A stretch of 36,049 bases of DNA, taken from contig JAIXKR010000166.1 in NCBI GenBank assembly GCA_026932235.1, positions 1-36,049 of the forward strand, written 5' to 3'. The DNA is from Burkholderiales bacterium (lineage in GTDB: Bacteria > Pseudomonadota > Gammaproteobacteria > Burkholderiales > Burkholderiaceae_C). The stretch's first letter is position 1. Each line of letters starts with the position of its first letter. Both the position numbers and the translations under genes were made by a program. Positions 11,380-20,251 of the stretch are shown piece by piece. The notes beneath the pieces are model-generated. The model was given only the letters and a program-made list of their open reading frames with translations. It ran no database searches and had not been told where the DNA came from.

Positions 11380-12030
11380 TCAGCCGCCCCTGGCGCCGAC
11401 GAGCCAGGGCTTGGCCGCCAGGCGCGCCGCCTCGAAGGCGCGGATCTTGTCGGCGTGGCGCAGGGTCAGGCCGATGTCGTCGAGCCCGCCGACCAGGCAG
11501 TGCTTGCGCCAGGCCTGGACGTCGAAGGACAGTTCGCTGCCGTCGGGCTTGACGATCACCTGCCGCGGCAGGTCGACCGTGAGGGTGTAGCCGGGGCAGG
11601 CGGCGACGTCGTCGAAGAGCGCGTCGACCTGCGCCTCGGGCAGCACCACCGGCAGCAGGCCGTTCTTGAAGCAGTTGTTGAAGAAGATGTCGGCAAAGCT
11701 CGGCCCGATGAGCGCGCGAAAGCCGTACTGCTGCAGCGCCCAGGGCGCGTGCTCGCGGCTGGAGCCGCAGCCGAAGTTCTTGCGCACGAGCAGGATCGAC
11801 GCGCCCTGGTAGCGCGGCTGGTTGAGCACGAAGTCGGGGTTGGGCTTGCGCGTGGCGATGTCCTGCCCCGGTTCGCCGTGGTCCAGGTAGCGCCATTCGT
11901 CGAAGAGGTTGGGGCCGAAGCCGCTGCGCAGGATGGACTTCAGGAACTGCTTGGGGATGATCGCGTCGGTGTCGACGTTCTCGCGGTCCATCGGAGCGAC
12001 GAGCCCCTGGTGCACGGTGAAGGCTTGCAT
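11380..12030 (-). CDS. leuD: 3-isopropylmalate dehydratase small subunit
   Basis: 216 residues from ATG 12030, with GGAGGA upstream. [17 protein letters not shown] and the swivelling-domain signature [15 protein letters not shown] (substrate-binding Ser-Arg) are clear. With LeuC it isomerises 2-isopropylmalate to 3-isopropylmalate. It lies 17 nt after leuC and 29 nt before leuB. Some Burkholderiales have a small entericidin-like gene in the leuC-leuD gap; here the gap is too short for one. Confidence 0.97.
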   Translation of the reverse strand: MQAFTVHQGLVAPMDRENVDTDAIIPKQFLKSILRSGFGPNLFDEWRYLDHGEPGQDIATRKPNPDFVLNQPRYQGASILLVRKNFGCGSSREHAPWALQQYGFRALIGPSFADIFFNNCFKNGLLPVVLPEAQVDALFDDVAACPGYTLTVDLPRQVIVKPDGSELSFDVQAWRKHCLVGGLDDIGLTLRHADKIRAFEAARLAAKPWLVGARGG

Positions 12031-12047
12031 CGGGTGGTCCTCCGGGT

Positions 12048-13475
12048 TCAGGCGAGGCGGCGGATGTCGACGAAGCGGCCGACGATCGCGGCGGCCGCGG
12101 CCATCGCGGGGCTCACGAGGTGCGTGCGCCCGCCGTTGCCCTGCCGGCCCTCGAAGTTGCGGTTGCTCGTGCTCGCGCAGCGCTCGCCGGGCTCGAGGCG
12201 GTCGGCGTTCATCGCCAGGCACATGCTGCAGCCGGGCTCGCGCCACTCGAAGCCGGCGTCGATGAAGATCTTGTCCAGGCCCTCCTCCTCGGCCTGGCGC
12301 TTCACGAGGCCCGAGCCGGGGACGACCATCGCCAGCTTCACGCGCGAGGCGACCTTGCGCCCCAGGCGCTGCACGACGAGCGCGGCGTCGCGCAGGTCCT
12401 CGATGCGGCTGTTGGTGCAGCTGCCGATGAAGACCTTGTCGACCCAGATGTTGGTGATCGCCTGATCCGGTTCGAGGCCCATGTAGGCCAGCGCCCGCTC
12501 GGTCGCGGCGCGCTTGCCCGCATCCTCGATCTTCGCCGGGTCGGGCACGCGGTCGTCGATCGAGAGCACCATCTCCGGGCTCGTGCCCCAGCTCACCTGC
12601 GGCGCGATGCGCTCGGCCTTGATCTCGACGACGGCGTCGAAGTGCGCGTCCGGGTCGCTCTGCAGCGTGCGCCAGTAGGCGGCGGCCTCCTCGAAGGCCT
12701 GCCCCTGCGGTGCGAAGGGGCGGCCGCGCAGGTACTCGATCGTCTTCTCGTCGACGGCGACCAGGCCCGCGCGCGCGCCGGCCTCGATCGCCATGTTGCA
12801 GACCGTCATGCGCCCTTCCATGCTGAGCGCGCGGATCGCCGAGCCGCCGAACTCGATCGTGTAGCCGGTGCCGCCGGCGGTGCCGATGCGGCCGATGATG
12901 GCCAGCACGATGTCCTTGGCGGTGAGGCCGGGCGCGAGCTGCCCCTCGACCTTCACCAGCATGTTCTTCGCCTTCTTGGCCTGCAGCGTCTGCGTGGCCA
13001 TCACGTGCTCGACCTCGCTCGTGCCGATGCCGTGCGCAAGTGCCCCGAAGGCGCCGTGCGTGCTCGTGTGGCTGTCGCCGCAGACGACGGTCATCCCCGG
13101 CAGGGTGGCGCCCTGCTCGGGGCCGATCACGTGCACGATGCCCTGGCGCTTGTCGAGGAAGGGGAAGTAGGCCGCGGCGCCGAAGTCGGCGATGTTCGCG
13201 TCCAGCGTCTGCACCTGCTGCTTGCTGATCGGGTCGGCGATGCCGTCGTAGCCGCGCTCCCAGCCCGTGGTCGGCGTGTTGTGGTCGGCCGTGGCCACCA
13301 CCGAGGACGCGCGCCAGAGCCTGCGCCCGGCCATGCGCAGGCCCTCGAAGGCCTGCGGGCTGGTGACCTCGTGCACGAGGTGGCGGTCGATGTAGAGGAT
13401 GGCGGTGCCGTCCTCCTCGGTGTGCACGACATGCTCGTCCCAGAGCTTGTCGTAGAGGGTGCGGGCGGTCGTCAT
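12048..13475 (-). CDS. leuC: 3-isopropylmalate dehydratase large subunit
   Basis: 475 residues from ATG 13475 ([17 protein letters not shown]). The aconitase-type 4Fe-4S ligands are Cys353 ([14 protein letters not shown]), Cys416 and Cys419 (GCSMCLAMN). [20 protein letters not shown] is the family signature. It forms the heterodimer with LeuD. GGAG lies about 7 nt upstream inside the end of the LysR gene, whose stop codon overlaps this ATG by 4 nt. Confidence 0.98.
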   Translation of the reverse strand: MTTARTLYDKLWDEHVVHTEEDGTAILYIDRHLVHEVTSPQAFEGLRMAGRRLWRASSVVATADHNTPTTGWERGYDGIADPISKQQVQTLDANIADFGAAAYFPFLDKRQGIVHVIGPEQGATLPGMTVVCGDSHTSTHGAFGALAHGIGTSEVEHVMATQTLQAKKAKNMLVKVEGQLAPGLTAKDIVLAIIGRIGTAGGTGYTIEFGGSAIRALSMEGRMTVCNMAIEAGARAGLVAVDEKTIEYLRGRPFAPQGQAFEEAAAYWRTLQSDPDAHFDAVVEIKAERIAPQVSWGTSPEMVLSIDDRVPDPAKIEDAGKRAATERALAYMGLEPDQAITNIWVDKVFIGSCTNSRIEDLRDAALVVQRLGRKVASRVKLAMVVPGSGLVKRQAEEEGLDKIFIDAGFEWREPGCSMCLAMNADRLEPGERCASTSNRNFEGRQGNGGRTHLVSPAMAAAAAIVGRFVDIRRLA

Positions 13476-14368
13476 GCTTGCTCCCGGTGTGGACTCAAGA
13501 GGTCGATGAAGTGGCGCAGCGGCGGCGCGAGGACGGGCTGCGCCTGCACGGCCACGAGATACTGGCGTTGCGCCCAGTCCTCGCGCAGCGGCAGCGGCTG
13601 CACGGCAAAGAGCTGCGCGAAGCGTTCGGCCACCACGCTGGGCAGCACGGCCACGCCCAGGCCTGCCTCGACCAGCTGCGCGATGGCATCGAAGCCGTGC
13701 ACCTGCATGCGCGCGTTCAGCGGCCGCCCCAGCGCCTGCGCGCGCTGCAGCATCTGCTCGTGCGCGGCGGCCCCGGCATGCAGGCCGACGATGTCGAAAT
13801 CCAGCAGCGCGTCGAAAGGCTGCGCCGCCTGCCTGGCCAGCACGTGCCCGCGCGGCACGAGGATGGACAAGCGGCCCTCGCGATAGGCCCGGCACAAGAG
13901 CCCGGGCTCCTGCGCCGGGCCGATGAAGACGCCGGCATCGGCGCGCCCCTCCGCCACCGCCGCCTGCACCTCGCTGCTGGTCAGCTCCTCCAGGCTCACG
14001 CGCACGCCGGGATGCTTCTTCGCGAAGGCGGCGAGATCGGCCGGCAGGTGCTCGGCGATGGCGCTGGCGTTGGCGACCACCCGCAGATGGCCCCGGATGC
14101 CGCGCGCGAACTCGGCAACCTCGCTCTCCAGGGCGTGCAGCGAGGCGTTGAGGCCGCGGATGTGACGCAGCAGCGCGCGCCCGGCAGCGGTCGGGCGCAC
14201 ACCGCGCGCGTGGCGCTCGAAGAGGCTGACGCCAAGCCGCGCTTCCAGATCGGAGACGCGCTTGCTCGCCGCGGCCAGCGCCAGGTTCTCGCGTTCGGCG
14301 CCGCGGGTGATGCTGCGGGTGTCGGCGATGGCCAGCACGAGGTTCAGGGTGACGAGGTCGAAACGCAT
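13472..14368 (-). CDS. LysR-family transcriptional regulator
   Basis: 298 residues from ATG 14368. The N-terminal winged helix-turn-helix spans roughly residues 5-60 ([34 protein letters not shown]). A periplasmic-binding-protein-like effector domain follows from about residue 90. The gene is co-directional with leuC and overlaps it by 4 nt, so it probably heads the leuCDB transcript instead of being divergent, as LysR regulators often are. Its effector is not deducible from sequence; 2-isopropylmalate sensing is only a guess from position. A start-proximal AGG lies about 3 nt before the ATG, which is close. Confidence 0.9.
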   Translation of the reverse strand: MRFDLVTLNLVLAIADTRSITRGAERENLALAAASKRVSDLEARLGVSLFERHARGVRPTAAGRALLRHIRGLNASLHALESEVAEFARGIRGHLRVVANASAIAEHLPADLAAFAKKHPGVRVSLEELTSSEVQAAVAEGRADAGVFIGPAQEPGLLCRAYREGRLSILVPRGHVLARQAAQPFDALLDFDIVGLHAGAAAHEQMLQRAQALGRPLNARMQVHGFDAIAQLVEAGLGVAVLPSVVAERFAQLFAVQPLPLREDWAQRQYLVAVQAQPVLAPPLRHFIDLLSPHREQA

Positions 14369-14414
14369 AGCCTAGCCGGCGGCGGCACCGGGCCCATGCG
14401 TCGATTGTCAAGCA

Positions 14415-14437
14415 AGCCTTCGCCGCATGCGAAGGCT
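14415..14437 (-). terminator. 9-bp inverted repeat after the caspase-like gene
   Basis: AGCCTTCGC and its exact complement GCGAAGGCT flank a 5-nt loop, 16 nt after the stop of the caspase-family gene and before the LysR gene. Its place between two genes suggests a transcription terminator. The sequence after it on the minus strand is TGCTTGACA, not a T run, so this is tentative. Confidence 0.4.
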
Positions 14438-14453
14438 CGTGCGCTGCGGCGCT

Positions 14454-15842
14454 TCAGCGCTTGCGCACGAACAGGAAGTCGCCGCCTTCGTGGCCGGCCA
14501 GGCGGATGTCGGCGAACTGCGGAACCTGCTCGGAGTTGAGCGCCACGGGGCGGCGCAGCTCGGCAAAGAGCGAGGTGGCGTCGAGGATGCCCGTGTTCTC
14601 GCGCAGCGCCGTCATGAGGGCACTGGCGAAAGGCGAATGTCCGGACTTGCCGGAATCGGCCACCGGCTCCAGGCTGCCCGAGGTCAGCACCTGCCGCGCC
14701 TTCAGCCGCGCCATGCGCTCGACGTAATCGCGTCCGCGGCCGGCGCGCACGCCCGCGCCGCTGCGCGTGAGCGTGCCCGAGAAGCAGCTGTCGGCCACCA
14801 CCAGCACGTGCTTGGCCTTGAGCGCGCGCAGCGCGTCGCGCACGGTGTCGTTGGAGACCCAGTTCGTGCGCTTGTCCGCACTCGCATCGATGGGCAGCCA
14901 GAAGCCCTTGTCCGCTTCCGTGTCCAGCCAGCCATGCCCGGCGTAGTAGATGAGCAGGTTGTCGTCGGCACCCAGACGACCGCGGTAGTCGTCCAGCATC
15001 TCGACGATGTCGGCGCGCGTGCTGTCGGTGAGCAGCTGCACCTGCATGCCGTAGGCGCTGCGCAGCAGTTCGGCGATGGCGCGCGCGTCCTTCACCGCCG
15101 AATCCAGCGGCTGCAGGTGGCGATAAGCGTCGATGCCGATGACCAGGGCGTGATAGCGCCCGAGCCGCGAAGGATCGATGTTCAGCGCGAGCGCCTTGCC
15201 GCCCTCGGCACTGGCTGCTGCCGTCGGCGGCGCCAGCGCCGCCTCGGCGAGCGCGATCTTCTGCGCCAGTGCCGGGCTGCGGTCGCTCTGCGCCGCACGG
15301 CGGAAGGCGTCCAGGGCATCGGCGGCGCGTCCCAGGCCCCACAAGGCGTCGCCCTGGGCGGTGAGGATGCGCGCGTCCTGCGGGCGCACGCGCAGCACTT
15401 GCGCACAGCCGCGCAAGGCCGCTTCGCCGGACAGCCGCGTGCAACGCGTCTCGGCCAGCGTGAGTCCGGCATCGGCTTGCGCCGCAGGCGCCGCTTCGCC
15501 TCGGCGCGCCAGCCACTGCGCCTCGTCGGCCATGCTGCGCACCTCGTGCAGGCGCTGGCCGACGCGGGTGTCCAGCGGCGCTTCGCGCTGCAAGTGGGCG
15601 AGGGCCGCGAGCGCGGGCGTAAAACGCCGGGCGCTCACCCAGCGCTCGATGAAGGCCAGCGCCTCCTCCGCCGGACGGCTTTGCAGCGCACGCAAACACT
15701 CTGCCGCCGGCGTCTCGACGACGCCGGCGCAGGCCTGCTCGAGCGCCTCCTGCGCGCGCAGCGCGCTTGCGCCCAGGGCGCAGATGACCAACAGCAGGGC
15801 CGCCCACAGTCCGGCGCGGCGCGCGCTCGTGCCTTCACTCAT
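14454..15842 (-). CDS. Caspase-family (peptidase C14) secreted protein with TPR-like region
   Basis: 462 residues from ATG 15842. A hydrophobic signal-type segment spans about 11-30. A helical repeat region includes a TPR-like stretch at about 148-186. The caspase-like p20 core begins near residue 228 (RYHALVIGIDAYRHLQPL). The catalytic pair is His303 (LLIYYAGHGWLD) and Cys353 (VVADSCFSGTL), with the preceding acidic Asp351 typical of metacaspase-like Arg/Lys-specific pockets. Both active-site residues are intact, so it is probably an active cysteine protease exported across the inner membrane. Substrate and role are unknown. It overlaps the upstream lipoprotein-like gene by 8 nt, suggesting the two act together. 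Confidence 0.88.
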   Translation of the reverse strand: MSEGTSARRAGLWAALLLVICALGASALRAQEALEQACAGVVETPAAECLRALQSRPAEEALAFIERWVSARRFTPALAALAHLQREAPLDTRVGQRLHEVRSMADEAQWLARRGEAAPAAQADAGLTLAETRCTRLSGEAALRGCAQVLRVRPQDARILTAQGDALWGLGRAADALDAFRRAAQSDRSPALAQKIALAEAALAPPTAAASAEGGKALALNIDPSRLGRYHALVIGIDAYRHLQPLDSAVKDARAIAELLRSAYGMQVQLLTDSTRADIVEMLDDYRGRLGADDNLLIYYAGHGWLDTEADKGFWLPIDASADKRTNWVSNDTVRDALRALKAKHVLVVADSCFSGTLTRSGAGVRAGRGRDYVERMARLKARQVLTSGSLEPVADSGKSGHSPFASALMTALRENTGILDATSLFAELRRPVALNSEQVPQFADIRLAGHEGGDFLFVRKR

Positions 15843-16572
15843 AGGCTAAAACCGGACGCGTCACGCCCGGTACCCGTTCCAGGCTCCACTGCCCCGAGGG
15901 CAGGCGGATGATGCCGAAGAGAAAGCGCTCAGGCACGGTGCGATAGGGCGGCACCTCGGCCTGCAGCACCGAGGCCAGGCTCTGACGCTGCTGCCGCAAC
16001 TGCCCCGCCAGCCGCTCGGCGCGTTCGCGCAGCTCCTGCGCGAAGGCCAGCGCGTGCCCGGCATCGGGCGTGCGCCGCCCCTCCTCGGCCAGCGCCGCCA
16101 TGGCCTGCACTTCCGCCAGCAAGGGCCGCAGCGCGGCGGCCACGGCGCCCGCGCCGCGTCTCAGGTTGGCACTGGCGTCGGGCACCTCGACGGCGTACTC
16201 GAGGTGATGCGCCGCACCTTCGAGCGCGCGCAGCAGCCCGTAGCCGCTGCCCGGCCCGCTGGCTTCGAGCACCGGGTCGACGGCGTGCAGCACGTGCCCC
16301 AGGTGCAGCCGCACCGCGCGCAGGTCGCCGGCCCCGTCGACCGCGTAGGCCGCGTGCTCGGCCGCCACCGCCGCGTCCGCCAGCGTCACTTCGAGCAGGC
16401 CGCGCTGCTGCGGCGTATCCGGCCAGGCCGTGACCACATGCCCGACGTGGACGTGCGCGATGCTCGGCAGGTCGACGCTGACGCAGGCGTTGATCAGAAA
16501 GCCGAACAGCGCCAGCGCCCCGGTCCGGTACAGGATCGTTGTGAGTCGTCGCGGCGTCCGGATCAGCTGCAT
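15835..16572 (-). CDS. His-rich, lipoprotein-like helical protein of unknown function
   Basis: 245 residues from ATG 16572, which has GGAG 8 nt upstream; a GTG at 16644 would give a longer, less convincing N-terminus. A short basic start and hydrophobic segment (about 17-29) end at Cys30 in FLINAC. This resembles a lipobox, but Asn at -2 is not canonical. The mature part looks helical and is rich in regularly spaced histidines (His40, 42, 45, 73, 90, 93, 96, 122, 123), for example HLGHVLHAVDP, then a charged coiled region (about 160-205). I do not recognise a family. The histidines could bind metal or haem. It overlaps the caspase-family gene by 8 nt. Confidence 0.75.
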   Translation of the reverse strand: MQLIRTPRRLTTILYRTGALALFGFLINACVSVDLPSIAHVHVGHVVTAWPDTPQQRGLLEVTLADAAVAAEHAAYAVDGAGDLRAVRLHLGHVLHAVDPVLEASGPGSGYGLLRALEGAAHHLEYAVEVPDASANLRRGAGAVAAALRPLLAEVQAMAALAEEGRRTPDAGHALAFAQELRERAERLAGQLRQQRQSLASVLQAEVPPYRTVPERFLFGIIRLPSGQWSLERVPGVTRPVLAYE

Positions 16573-16748
16573 GCACGATGCTCCATCGACAACAACGGCC
16601 TCACGCCCATGCTGTTGCGCCGATTCTCTCGCCACGGGCGCCACTCTGCACGCCGCGCCGGGGCGCGCACACCGAGCAACGCCCCTCGATCAGCGGATGA
16701 ACGGAACGCGCAAGGCATGCCTCGCATCGCCGTGCAGCGTGACCCTCC

Positions 16749-17513
16749 TCAGTCACTGACCTGCAACCAGCTCGACGCGATATCGGCCCGCTTTCGCCCG
16801 ACGAGCAGAAAGTAAAAGAGCGGCGCACCGTCAATCGAGAGCCGATGACGATAGCGCTCCAGATGATGCACCTCCAGCTTGTCGCTGAGCATCATCTCCT
16901 TGACGAGCCGCGAGAAGCCCGTGACGTCGCACTCATGGAGAAAGGTCTCCTTGATGTTGAAGACGACCCAGCCGCCGGTTTCGATCAGGTTGTAGGCCTG
17001 GGTGAACGCCGACACCGGGATGTCGCCGAAGCCCAGCGCCGCGATGCACGTCATGGCGTTGAGTTGCCAGCTCTTCATCTCGCGAGCCTGGCCGTCCTCG
17101 AGACGGGTCATGTCGAGCACGTAGTAGGCGTCGTAGGCCTGCGGTCGGTCGCGTTCGCACGCCGCGCGGGCCTCCGGGAGGATGTCCACGCCAACGACCC
17201 GCGCCGCGTCCAGCAGTTCGCCCATCATGCCGTTACCGGCGCCCAGATCGAGCACGCGCAAGCTGTGGACATCCTGATGGCTGTCACGCAGCACCTTCAG
17301 CAGCACCTCGCGCGCCTTCTCCGGCGAGTTGCACTGAAGTCGTTTGTAGAACAACTGCTCGTACAGGCCGGGGCGCTCGTAGATCGCGCCGTAGTCATGA
17401 AAGCGCAGACGCAGCATCTGGTCGCCTTCGCGCAGCAGGAAGTAGGACTGGTCCTGCTGCAGGGTTCCGGGCTCGGTGATGGGAAAACTGATGTCGTGAA
17501 GCGGAAGCGTCAT
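16749..17513 (-). CDS. SAM-dependent class I methyltransferase, orphan
   Basis: 254 residues from ATG 17513, preceded by AAGGAACCG. The longer open frame upstream is not protein-like. The SAM-binding motif I is at about residue 85 (RVLDLGAGNGMMGELL), with a following acidic strand end (VVGVDILPEA). Later motifs include NLIETGGWVVFNIKETFL and a C-terminal FYFLLVGRK strand pair typical of the Rossmann methyltransferase fold. Substrate is unknown. It stands alone between the end of the B12 operon (222-nt gap with a promoter candidate) and the lipoprotein gene (176-nt gap, nothing recognisable). Its codons look somewhat less GC-extreme than its neighbours', which may hint at separate ancestry. 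Confidence 0.85.
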   Translation of the reverse strand: MTLPLHDISFPITEPGTLQQDQSYFLLREGDQMLRLRFHDYGAIYERPGLYEQLFYKRLQCNSPEKAREVLLKVLRDSHQDVHSLRVLDLGAGNGMMGELLDAARVVGVDILPEARAACERDRPQAYDAYYVLDMTRLEDGQAREMKSWQLNAMTCIAALGFGDIPVSAFTQAYNLIETGGWVVFNIKETFLHECDVTGFSRLVKEMMLSDKLEVHHLERYRHRLSIDGAPLFYFLLVGRKRADIASSWLQVSD

Positions 17514-17628
17514 CGGTTCCTTTCCAGGAGTCGTCGTTGTCGATCGGACGGAGCCGCCAGAGGCATGCTCGCAGAAGCCGGCGGCCACACGGCTCTCGTC
17601 CGCGTGACCATGCACCCCGGGGCGGGCC

Positions 17629-17657
17629 ACCATACCGCGAACCGCGCTGGCTGCAAA
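17629..17657 (-). promoter_or_regulatory. Sigma-70-type promoter candidate for the orphan methyltransferase
   Basis: On the minus strand: TTTGCA (17657-17652), a 17-nt spacer, then TATGGT (17634-17629), about 116 nt before the ATG. Each hexamer matches the consensus at four of six positions. It is the best candidate in the 222-nt gap after the B12 operon. Confidence 0.35.
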
Positions 17658-17735
17658 CACGTGATGACCTCGATCGCACGCGTCGCGCCGACCCTCGCTC
17701 CGGGCCGATGCGCGGCGCGCGTGGGCGCTCGTCGC

Positions 17736-18347
17736 TCAGCGCCTTTGGCCGTCCGCGGGATCGCAGACAAGTGGCAAGCACAGCACCACGCGCGCCGCGT
17801 GACGCGGCGCCGGCGGCCACTGCGCAGCCTGCTGCGGCGGCTGCCCGTTCTGCTGCAGCCAGCTTGCGGCCGACAGCCAGCCGCCGTGCGTCACCAGCAC
17901 GCGCGCAGCACCGGGCCGAAAGCTGCGCACGCGCTGCAGCAGTTGCGCCACCGATTCGCCGTCGCCGCCGGGCGCGGCGTGCGCGAAGTCGGCGCACCAG
18001 GCGTCGAACTCGGCCTGCGCGACCTCGGCCCACAGGCCGCCGTCCCAGCGCCCGAAGTCGATCTCGGCCAGGCGCGCATCGACGCGGTGCTGCCAGCCCC
18101 AGCGCGCCAGCCAGCGCCCGGTGGCGCGGCAGCGCCGCAGCGGCGAGGTGAGGACGATCGCCGGCAGGCCGTGCGCGCGGGCGAAGGCGCGGATGCGGTG
18201 CGCCAGGCGCTTGGCGCGGCGCGCGTCGATGGGCAGGTCGGTACGGCCGATGCAGCGGCCCGCCGCATCACGGGCCGGCGCGTGGCGCCAGGCGTGCAGC
18301 ACCGCGGCAGGTGGCGGTTGGGTTCGAGGCTCGGTCGTCACGCGCAT
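17736..18347 (-). CDS. cobC: Histidine phosphatase family protein, probable alpha-ribazole phosphatase
   Basis: 203 residues from ATG 18347. The N-terminal phospho-acceptor region is AWRHAPARDAAGRCIGRTDLPID: the catalytic Arg-His pair is present but the usual RHG is RHA. The second histidine is in VLVTHGGWLSAA. It has an S-x-L-x-R-C segment (TSPLRRC) and E-x-D-F-G-x-W-D (LAEIDFGRWDG), both usual in CobC/phosphoglycerate-mutase-like enzymes. Predicted role: remove phosphate from alpha-ribazole phosphate or cobalamin 5'-phosphate in nucleotide-loop assembly. It is the last gene of the B12 operon and overlaps cobS by 10 nt. The family is certain; substrate is inferred from context. Confidence 0.86.
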   Translation of the reverse strand: MRVTTEPRTQPPPAAVLHAWRHAPARDAAGRCIGRTDLPIDARRAKRLAHRIRAFARAHGLPAIVLTSPLRRCRATGRWLARWGWQHRVDARLAEIDFGRWDGGLWAEVAQAEFDAWCADFAHAAPGGDGESVAQLLQRVRSFRPGAARVLVTHGGWLSAASWLQQNGQPPQQAAQWPPAPRHAARVVLCLPLVCDPADGQRR

Positions 18348-19171
18348 GCCGCGAACACCGCCACGAAGATCAGCAGGCTGACGATCTCGCCCAGTTGCTC
18401 GCAGGCCCCGAGCGTATCGCCGGTGAAGCCCCCGATGCGGCGCCGCAACCAGGCGCGCAACGCCAGGACCAGCAGCAGGAGGCTCGCGAACCCGGGCAGC
18501 GGCAGCAGCGCCGCGCTCGCCGCAGACACCGAAGGCTGCAGGCCGATCGAGCCCAGTCCCAGGACGACCAGCACCGTGACCACCGCCCAAGCCGCATCCG
18601 CGGCGCGCACCGAGCGCGCCAGCGGCTTGGCCTTGGCGTGCGCCTCGTCGCCGGCGTAGGGCAGGCTGGACATCAGCACGACCGCGGCGGCGCGGCCGGC
18701 GGCATGCGCGACGATGAGCGCCCAGGCGGCCAGCAGCGGCTGCACGCGCAGCAGTTCGGCCAGCAGCAGCACGCGCAGCAGCAGCGAGAGCACGAGCGCG
18801 GCCGCGCCGTAGCTGCCGATGCGCGAGTCCTTCATGATCAGCAGCGCCTTCTCGCGCGGCACCGCGCCCAGCAGCGCGTCGAAGGTGTCGGCCAGGCCGT
18901 CCTCGTGAAAGCAGACCGTGAGCCAGAGCGTGAACACGAGCGCCAGCGTCGCCGCCACCGCCGGTGGCCACAGGCGCACGGCCAGCAGCGCCGCGAGCGC
19001 GCCGGCCGCACCGACGAGCGCGCCGACGAGCGCGAAGTAGCGCGCCGCGCAGTTCAGCGACTGCGCCTCGAAGGGCGCACGCGCGACCCAGCGCGGCACC
19101 GGCAGCCGCGTGAGGAACTGCAGCGCGAGGAAGAAGAGCTGCAGTTCGCGGGTCAGGCCGGCGGGGCGCAT
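18338..19171 (-). CDS. cobS: Adenosylcobinamide-GDP ribazoletransferase (cobalamin synthase)
   Basis: 277 residues from ATG 19171. It begins with the family-typical LFFLALQFLTRLPVP and has several hydrophobic spans, as expected of an inner-membrane enzyme. The acidic metal-binding motif HEDGLADTFD is at 89-98, followed by MKDSRIGSYG. It joins adenosylcobinamide-GDP to alpha-ribazole (or its phosphate) to make adenosylcobalamin (phosphate). cobT ends 5 nt upstream. Confidence 0.95.
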   Translation of the reverse strand: MRPAGLTRELQLFFLALQFLTRLPVPRWVARAPFEAQSLNCAARYFALVGALVGAAGALAALLAVRLWPPAVAATLALVFTLWLTVCFHEDGLADTFDALLGAVPREKALLIMKDSRIGSYGAAALVLSLLLRVLLLAELLRVQPLLAAWALIVAHAAGRAAAVVLMSSLPYAGDEAHAKAKPLARSVRAADAAWAVVTVLVVLGLGSIGLQPSVSAASAALLPLPGFASLLLLVLALRAWLRRRIGGFTGDTLGACEQLGEIVSLLIFVAVFAACA

Positions 19172-19176
19172 GCTCC

Positions 19177-20241
19177 TCAGTCGCAGGCGCGGCTGACGCC
19201 GGCCGATTCGAAGCTCGCCATCTCGGCGAGAAAGCGGCAGGCCGATTCCAGCAGCGGCCAGGCCAGCGCCGCGCCCGAGCCTTCGCCCAGGCGCAGGTCC
19301 AGATCGAGCAGCGGCTGCACCTGCAGCTGCTGCAGCCAGCGCCTATGCCCCTGCTCCTGCGAGCGGTGCGAGAAGACGCAGGAGGCGAGGATCTGCGGCT
19401 GCAGCGCCGCCGCCACCGCCACCGCCGCGGTGGTGATGAAGCCGTCGACGACGACCACGCGCCCGAGCGCGGCCGCCTGCTGCACCGCGCCGAGCATGGT
19501 GGCGATCTCCAGGCCACCGAGCGCCGCCAGCGCCGCCAGCGGCGCGGTGGACTGCGCATTCGCGTCGAGCGCGCGCTGCAGGACGGCGCGCTTGTGCGCC
19601 AAGCCCGCGTCGTCGAGCCCGGTGCCGCGCCCGGCGCAGACGCTCAAGGGCTCGCCGCTCAGGCGCGCCATCAGCAGCGCCGCGGCCGAGGTGTTGGCGA
19701 TGCCCATCTCGCCCAGCAGCAAGGCATTGCCCGGCAGCGCAGCCACCAGCGCGCGGCCCTGGGTGATGGCCTGCGCGCACTGTGCTGTCGTCAGCGCCGG
19801 CCCCTGGGTGGAATCGGCGCTGCCGCGCTCGGCGCCCGCCACTTTGAGCCGCTGCAGGAGCGGATGCGGCTCGAATTCGGCGGCCACGCCGCAATCGACC
19901 ACCGTCAGGGCCAGGCCGTGCTGGCGCGCGAGTACCGAGACCGCGGCGCCGCCGGCCAGGAAGTTGAGCACCATCTGCGGCGTCACCTCCGCCGGATAGG
20001 CCGACACGCCTTGCGCGGCGATGCCGTGATCGGCGGCGAAGACGACCAGCTGCGGCTGCTCCAGGCGCGGCAGCTCGCGGCCCTGGATCAGTGCCAGCTG
20101 CAGCGCCAGCGCCTCGAGGCGGCCGAGCGCCCCCAGCGGCTTGGTCTTGGCGTCGATGGCGGCCTGCACGCGCGCGCGCAAGTCGGGCGCCGCGGCCGGC
20201 GGCAGGGGCAGCGTCGGTTCGAAATCGGCAGGGCTCGTCAC
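19177..20241 (-). CDS. cobT: Nicotinate-nucleotide--dimethylbenzimidazole phosphoribosyltransferase
   Basis: 354 residues from GTG 20241, chosen because GAAGGAGACGCC lies directly upstream and the family N-terminus fits. VVFAADHGIAAQGVSAYP, GEMGIANTSAAALL (177 on) and the catalytic Glu320 in LRLGEGSGAAL are present. It activates the lower ligand by making alpha-ribazole phosphate from dimethylbenzimidazole and nicotinate mononucleotide. It lies 10 nt after cobQ and 5 nt before cobS. No bluB for dimethylbenzimidazole synthesis is seen in the window. Confidence 0.96.
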   Translation of the reverse strand: MTSPADFEPTLPLPPAAAPDLRARVQAAIDAKTKPLGALGRLEALALQLALIQGRELPRLEQPQLVVFAADHGIAAQGVSAYPAEVTPQMVLNFLAGGAAVSVLARQHGLALTVVDCGVAAEFEPHPLLQRLKVAGAERGSADSTQGPALTTAQCAQAITQGRALVAALPGNALLLGEMGIANTSAAALLMARLSGEPLSVCAGRGTGLDDAGLAHKRAVLQRALDANAQSTAPLAALAALGGLEIATMLGAVQQAAALGRVVVVDGFITTAAVAVAAALQPQILASCVFSHRSQEQGHRRWLQQLQVQPLLDLDLRLGEGSGAALAWPLLESACRFLAEMASFESAGVSRACD

Positions 20242-20251
20242 GGCGTCTCCT

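Noticed and set aside
14406-14411. Perfect TTGACA on the minus strand upstream of the LysR gene
   Set aside because: No acceptable -10 hexamer occurs 16-18 nt downstream, so it is not called a promoter.
16573-16748. Small gene or RNA in the 176-nt gap between methyltransferase and lipoprotein genes
   Set aside because: No frame with a start, ribosome-binding site and plausible protein, and no clear hairpin, was found.
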